Of a DNA stretch of 64,000 bases, positions 61,958 through 64,000 are shown piece after piece. The translations under genes were made by a program, and so were the position numbers. The notes beneath the pieces are model-generated. The model was not told the origin of the DNA and ran no database searches. It was given only the letters and a program-made list of their open reading frames with translations. Positions within the stretch are counted from its first letter, which is position 1, and each line of letters opens with the position of its first letter. This stretch comes from Lewinellaceae bacterium (GTDB taxonomy: Bacteria > Bacteroidota > Bacteroidia > Chitinophagales > Saprospiraceae), in contig JACJYL010000001.1 in assembly GCA_020636105.1 (NCBI GenBank), positions 1,240,001 through 1,304,000 on the forward strand, given 5' to 3'.

Positions 61958-63694
61958 TTAGTATCTCCAGCTCTTTAGATCAGCCCCTTCGGGGGCCCTG
62001 TTTTTTACTTCTTCTGCCCATTTTGGAATAAACATTCTATGGTACCTGAGCCTTGAAATATGATTGGGTTGAGTAGGATCCCCATTCCAGCAATGTTCGG
62101 CCCGGTCCCCATAGGCAACTTCTCCGTCATAAGTCGGATTATCGAGAGACTTCAGAACTTCTTCGGCCAGGTAAACCGCATTATTCAGGTAGTAATTGTC
62201 CATATCGCCACAGTAAATATGAATCTTGCCTTTCCACTGTGCTCCGTTTTTTGCCCAGTCCCTTTTCATGATGTAACTCAGATCATAATTTTCTTTCCAG
62301 AAAGCCGCCACTTCAGGATTAATCTCTCCTGTTTGTTTATCCCATATTCGTTTGGGGTATCCGTCATCCCCAACCGGAGAATAAACGGCCTCCCAAATGT
62401 CCCACTGTTGTCCGGAACGGCTTTTGGTGCCCAGGGCGAGTTCCCGAAGATTCATCTCCTTCAAAGTGGCGGACACGTTGCCCAGGTGATCTCTATGCCC
62501 GGGGCGGTACGTCTTTTTGAAATCACTTTCCAGGGAATAGGCATTTTTATTTTCATATAAATTGACCAGGCAATAAGCCCTGAAATCAATGGGATCCGGA
62601 CAGGCAGCAAAACAACCGTTGTATTGGTCAGGATACTTTACCTGCACCGCCAGGGCTTCCCACCCTCCTGTCGACCCGCCATAGGTGAACCTCGCCCAGC
62701 CTTCGCCTATGCCCCGGAATTGCTTCTCAATATAAGGAATCAGTTCATAGGTGATGGCATCCCCGTAAGGCCCCAGGTTTTCAGAATTTACCGCGTAAGA
62801 ATCATCGTAAAAAGGATTGGCATGTTGAATTTTGATGGCCAGCACGCGTGGAAAATCAGGTCCCGTCCATGTTTTGTAAAAATCGTATGCTTCCTGTTGA
62901 ACGATCCTGTTGTAGCCCTTTACCTTAAATCGATCGCTGTAATCAGGTTCCAGGTTGGGGTCGGGTGGAGTCATCCTGAATTCTTCAAAATCCGTTGGGA
63001 AATGGCCGTGCATAATGGCCAGGGGGTATTTCACCTCAGGATGCTCCTCAAATCCTTCGGGCAACAGGACATGAGCTCCCAGATAAACGGGGCGTCCCCA
63101 AAACTCAGAGAGCCGTTCGCTTTTAATTTTTATGTGTTTGATATACTTTGTATCCTCCGGTTCGGGAATGGGGGGGATGGCTTTATCCAATGTCAAGCCA
63201 TAAATCCCTTTGCCTATTGTCAATTTTAACGGCTCGGAAAAAAGATTGCCCGGGGCTTTATTCCACTGCTGCCCCTCTCCCCTGTCCATGGGCATTTTTA
63301 CGGTATGTCCGTCGGCACGGGTAAACGTTTCATACTGGTGAAAAAGAGCCTGCACAAAATACTCGCCCTGTGGAATATCTTTCAGGCTTTCCAAAGGATA
63401 ACCATAAACCTCATTGCCGGAAAAAATGATCTTCCCATCAGCAGCCTTCCAGTCCTCCACGTCCATCCCGAAGATCAATTGGGTTTCAGGGCCGTCCGCT
63501 ATCTGAAAACGGGGTTCGGCCTTTTCGTTTTTTGACAACATGACAAAAACGCGGCCGTCTTTTATACTGTCTTCAAATGTTTTGTCAATGGTCAGTTCAA
63601 AAACAGGACCGCTTTCCTCCGCGGCAGGCCTGGTTTCACATGAAAAAAATGCAAAAAGAACCAGGATAACCATCAAAAACATACCATTTTTCAT
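61958..63694 (-). CDS. Secreted esterase-like alpha/beta hydrolase lipoprotein
   Basis: A 578-residue protein with a lipoprotein signal (LVLFAFFSCETRP). An N-terminal beta domain (about 30-190) precedes an alpha/beta hydrolase of the enterochelin-esterase/esterase D type. The nucleophile lies in FTYGGSTGGWEALAVQ (GxSxG with an extra Gly). Other features are YPLAIMHGHFPTDFEEF (strand and oxyanion region), KIHIYCGDMDNYYLNN (acid) and YGDRAEHCWNGDP (His). It probably hydrolyses an ester or peptide in the periplasm; the substrate is unknown. It converges with ilvE across the duplicated terminators. Confidence 0.85.
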   Translation of the reverse strand: MKNGMFLMVILVLFAFFSCETRPAAEESGPVFELTIDKTFEDSIKDGRVFVMLSKNEKAEPRFQIADGPETQLIFGMDVEDWKAADGKIIFSGNEVYGYPLESLKDIPQGEYFVQALFHQYETFTRADGHTVKMPMDRGEGQQWNKAPGNLFSEPLKLTIGKGIYGLTLDKAIPPIPEPEDTKYIKHIKIKSERLSEFWGRPVYLGAHVLLPEGFEEHPEVKYPLAIMHGHFPTDFEEFRMTPPDPNLEPDYSDRFKVKGYNRIVQQEAYDFYKTWTGPDFPRVLAIKIQHANPFYDDSYAVNSENLGPYGDAITYELIPYIEKQFRGIGEGWARFTYGGSTGGWEALAVQVKYPDQYNGCFAACPDPIDFRAYCLVNLYENKNAYSLESDFKKTYRPGHRDHLGNVSATLKEMNLRELALGTKSRSGQQWDIWEAVYSPVGDDGYPKRIWDKQTGEINPEVAAFWKENYDLSYIMKRDWAKNGAQWKGKIHIYCGDMDNYYLNNAVYLAEEVLKSLDNPTYDGEVAYGDRAEHCWNGDPTQPNHISRLRYHRMFIPKWAEEVKNRAPEGADLKSWRY

Positions 63695-64000
63695 ATTTAT
63701 TTATTTTTAGGTGCCGTGAAAATAACCACCAGAGCTTTTGTTCCAAAATATTGATAACCAGTATTTTAAATTTATCATTTTCCCCAGGTGTAGCCAATTT
63801 AAAGATTTGTCTAAGCAAAATAACAAAAAATTTGAACTGCTCCGATATCCGGCGGCCTGCCCGATGCAATTAATAATGTCTCAAATTAGTATCTCCAACT
63901 GGCGCGCTGGCCGGTTTAAAGGCCAATTAAATACGCCTATTCCGAAAAAGAACTTACCTTTAAGCTCATGATGGAATTATCGGACAAAGAACTATCAGTC
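63695..64000. other. Intergenic end of window
   Basis: No convincing gene. A short plus-strand frame (ATG at 63968, reading MMELSDKELSV) runs off the edge and could be a gene start, but it is too short to judge. Confidence 0.4.

Noticed and set aside
63887..63905. Sequence like the last bases of the esterase gene (end ...SWRY, stop)
   Set aside because: The match is about 16 bases and the frame upstream is closed within a few codons; probably chance or an old trace.
63968..64000. Start of a plus-strand gene at the right edge (MMELSDKELSV)
   Set aside because: Only 11 codons are in the window and no ribosome site or promoter supports it.

Overview
The window looks like a chromosome segment of a Bacteroidota bacterium, most likely of the Saprospiria (Lewinella/Haliscomenobacter type). 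The reasons are a short primary sigma factor of about 289 residues, promoters of the TTG-N20-TAnnTTTG type in front of rpoD, ahcY, ompA and others, few Shine-Dalgarno sequences, proteins with type IX secretion sorting tails, large Fn3 and LRR surface proteins, and Bacteroidota-type families (M61, M14, DUF1684, DUF4340, paired amidohydrolases). No rRNA, tRNA, CRISPR array or prophage was seen.

Layout. 1-3.4 kb: a secreted multidomain protein with a polymorphic-toxin-like C-terminus, followed by the start of a probable immunity gene that runs off the left edge. 3.5-10.6 kb: a four-helix-bundle gene, a 1441-residue Fn3 surface protein and a divergent outer-membrane barrel. 10.8-26 kb: mostly housekeeping and transport genes (PnuC, START-like protein, RpoD, DnaE, MFS, M61 peptidase, acyl-CoA carboxylase subunit, AhcY, DUF1684). 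26.6-32 kb: an FMN-binding membrane protein, a VWA protein with a SusC-like front end and a T9SS tail, an M14 peptidase and a small membrane protein. 32-36 kb: pnp, rpsO, and a decayed stretch with an HTH remnant and an internally deleted IS5-family element. 36-41.4 kb: two secreted amidohydrolase-family proteins and PPK2. 41.4-46.5 kb: a plant-type LRR surface protein and a helical protein of unknown function. 46.5-54.2 kb: etfBA, a TPR protein, a bifunctional nuclease, aminopeptidase P, a GT39 transferase and an OmpA protein. 54.4-60 kb: an RluA enzyme, a RibF-glycosyltransferase fusion and a minus-strand group with DUF4340 and RdgB. 60-63.7 kb: ilvE, a 199-bp duplication around an IS1634-like relic, and a secreted esterase.

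The most unusual features are small non-autonomous mobile elements. Two 160-bp fold-back MITEs (10846-11005 and 55196-55355) differ at one base, lie in opposite orientations and are both flanked by TTA. A 471-bp IS5-family deletion derivative at 35.5 kb has related inverted ends. A 345-bp IS1634-like deletion derivative sits between near-identical 199/200-bp direct repeats that copy the 3' end of ilvE and its terminator. Other points of interest are the toxin/immunity pair at the edge, a RibF-GT2 fusion joined over an A10 tract, amidohydrolase halves without metal-binding histidines, and the SusC-like/VWA/T9SS chimera.

All calls are from reading the sequence and from knowledge of protein families; no database search was run.
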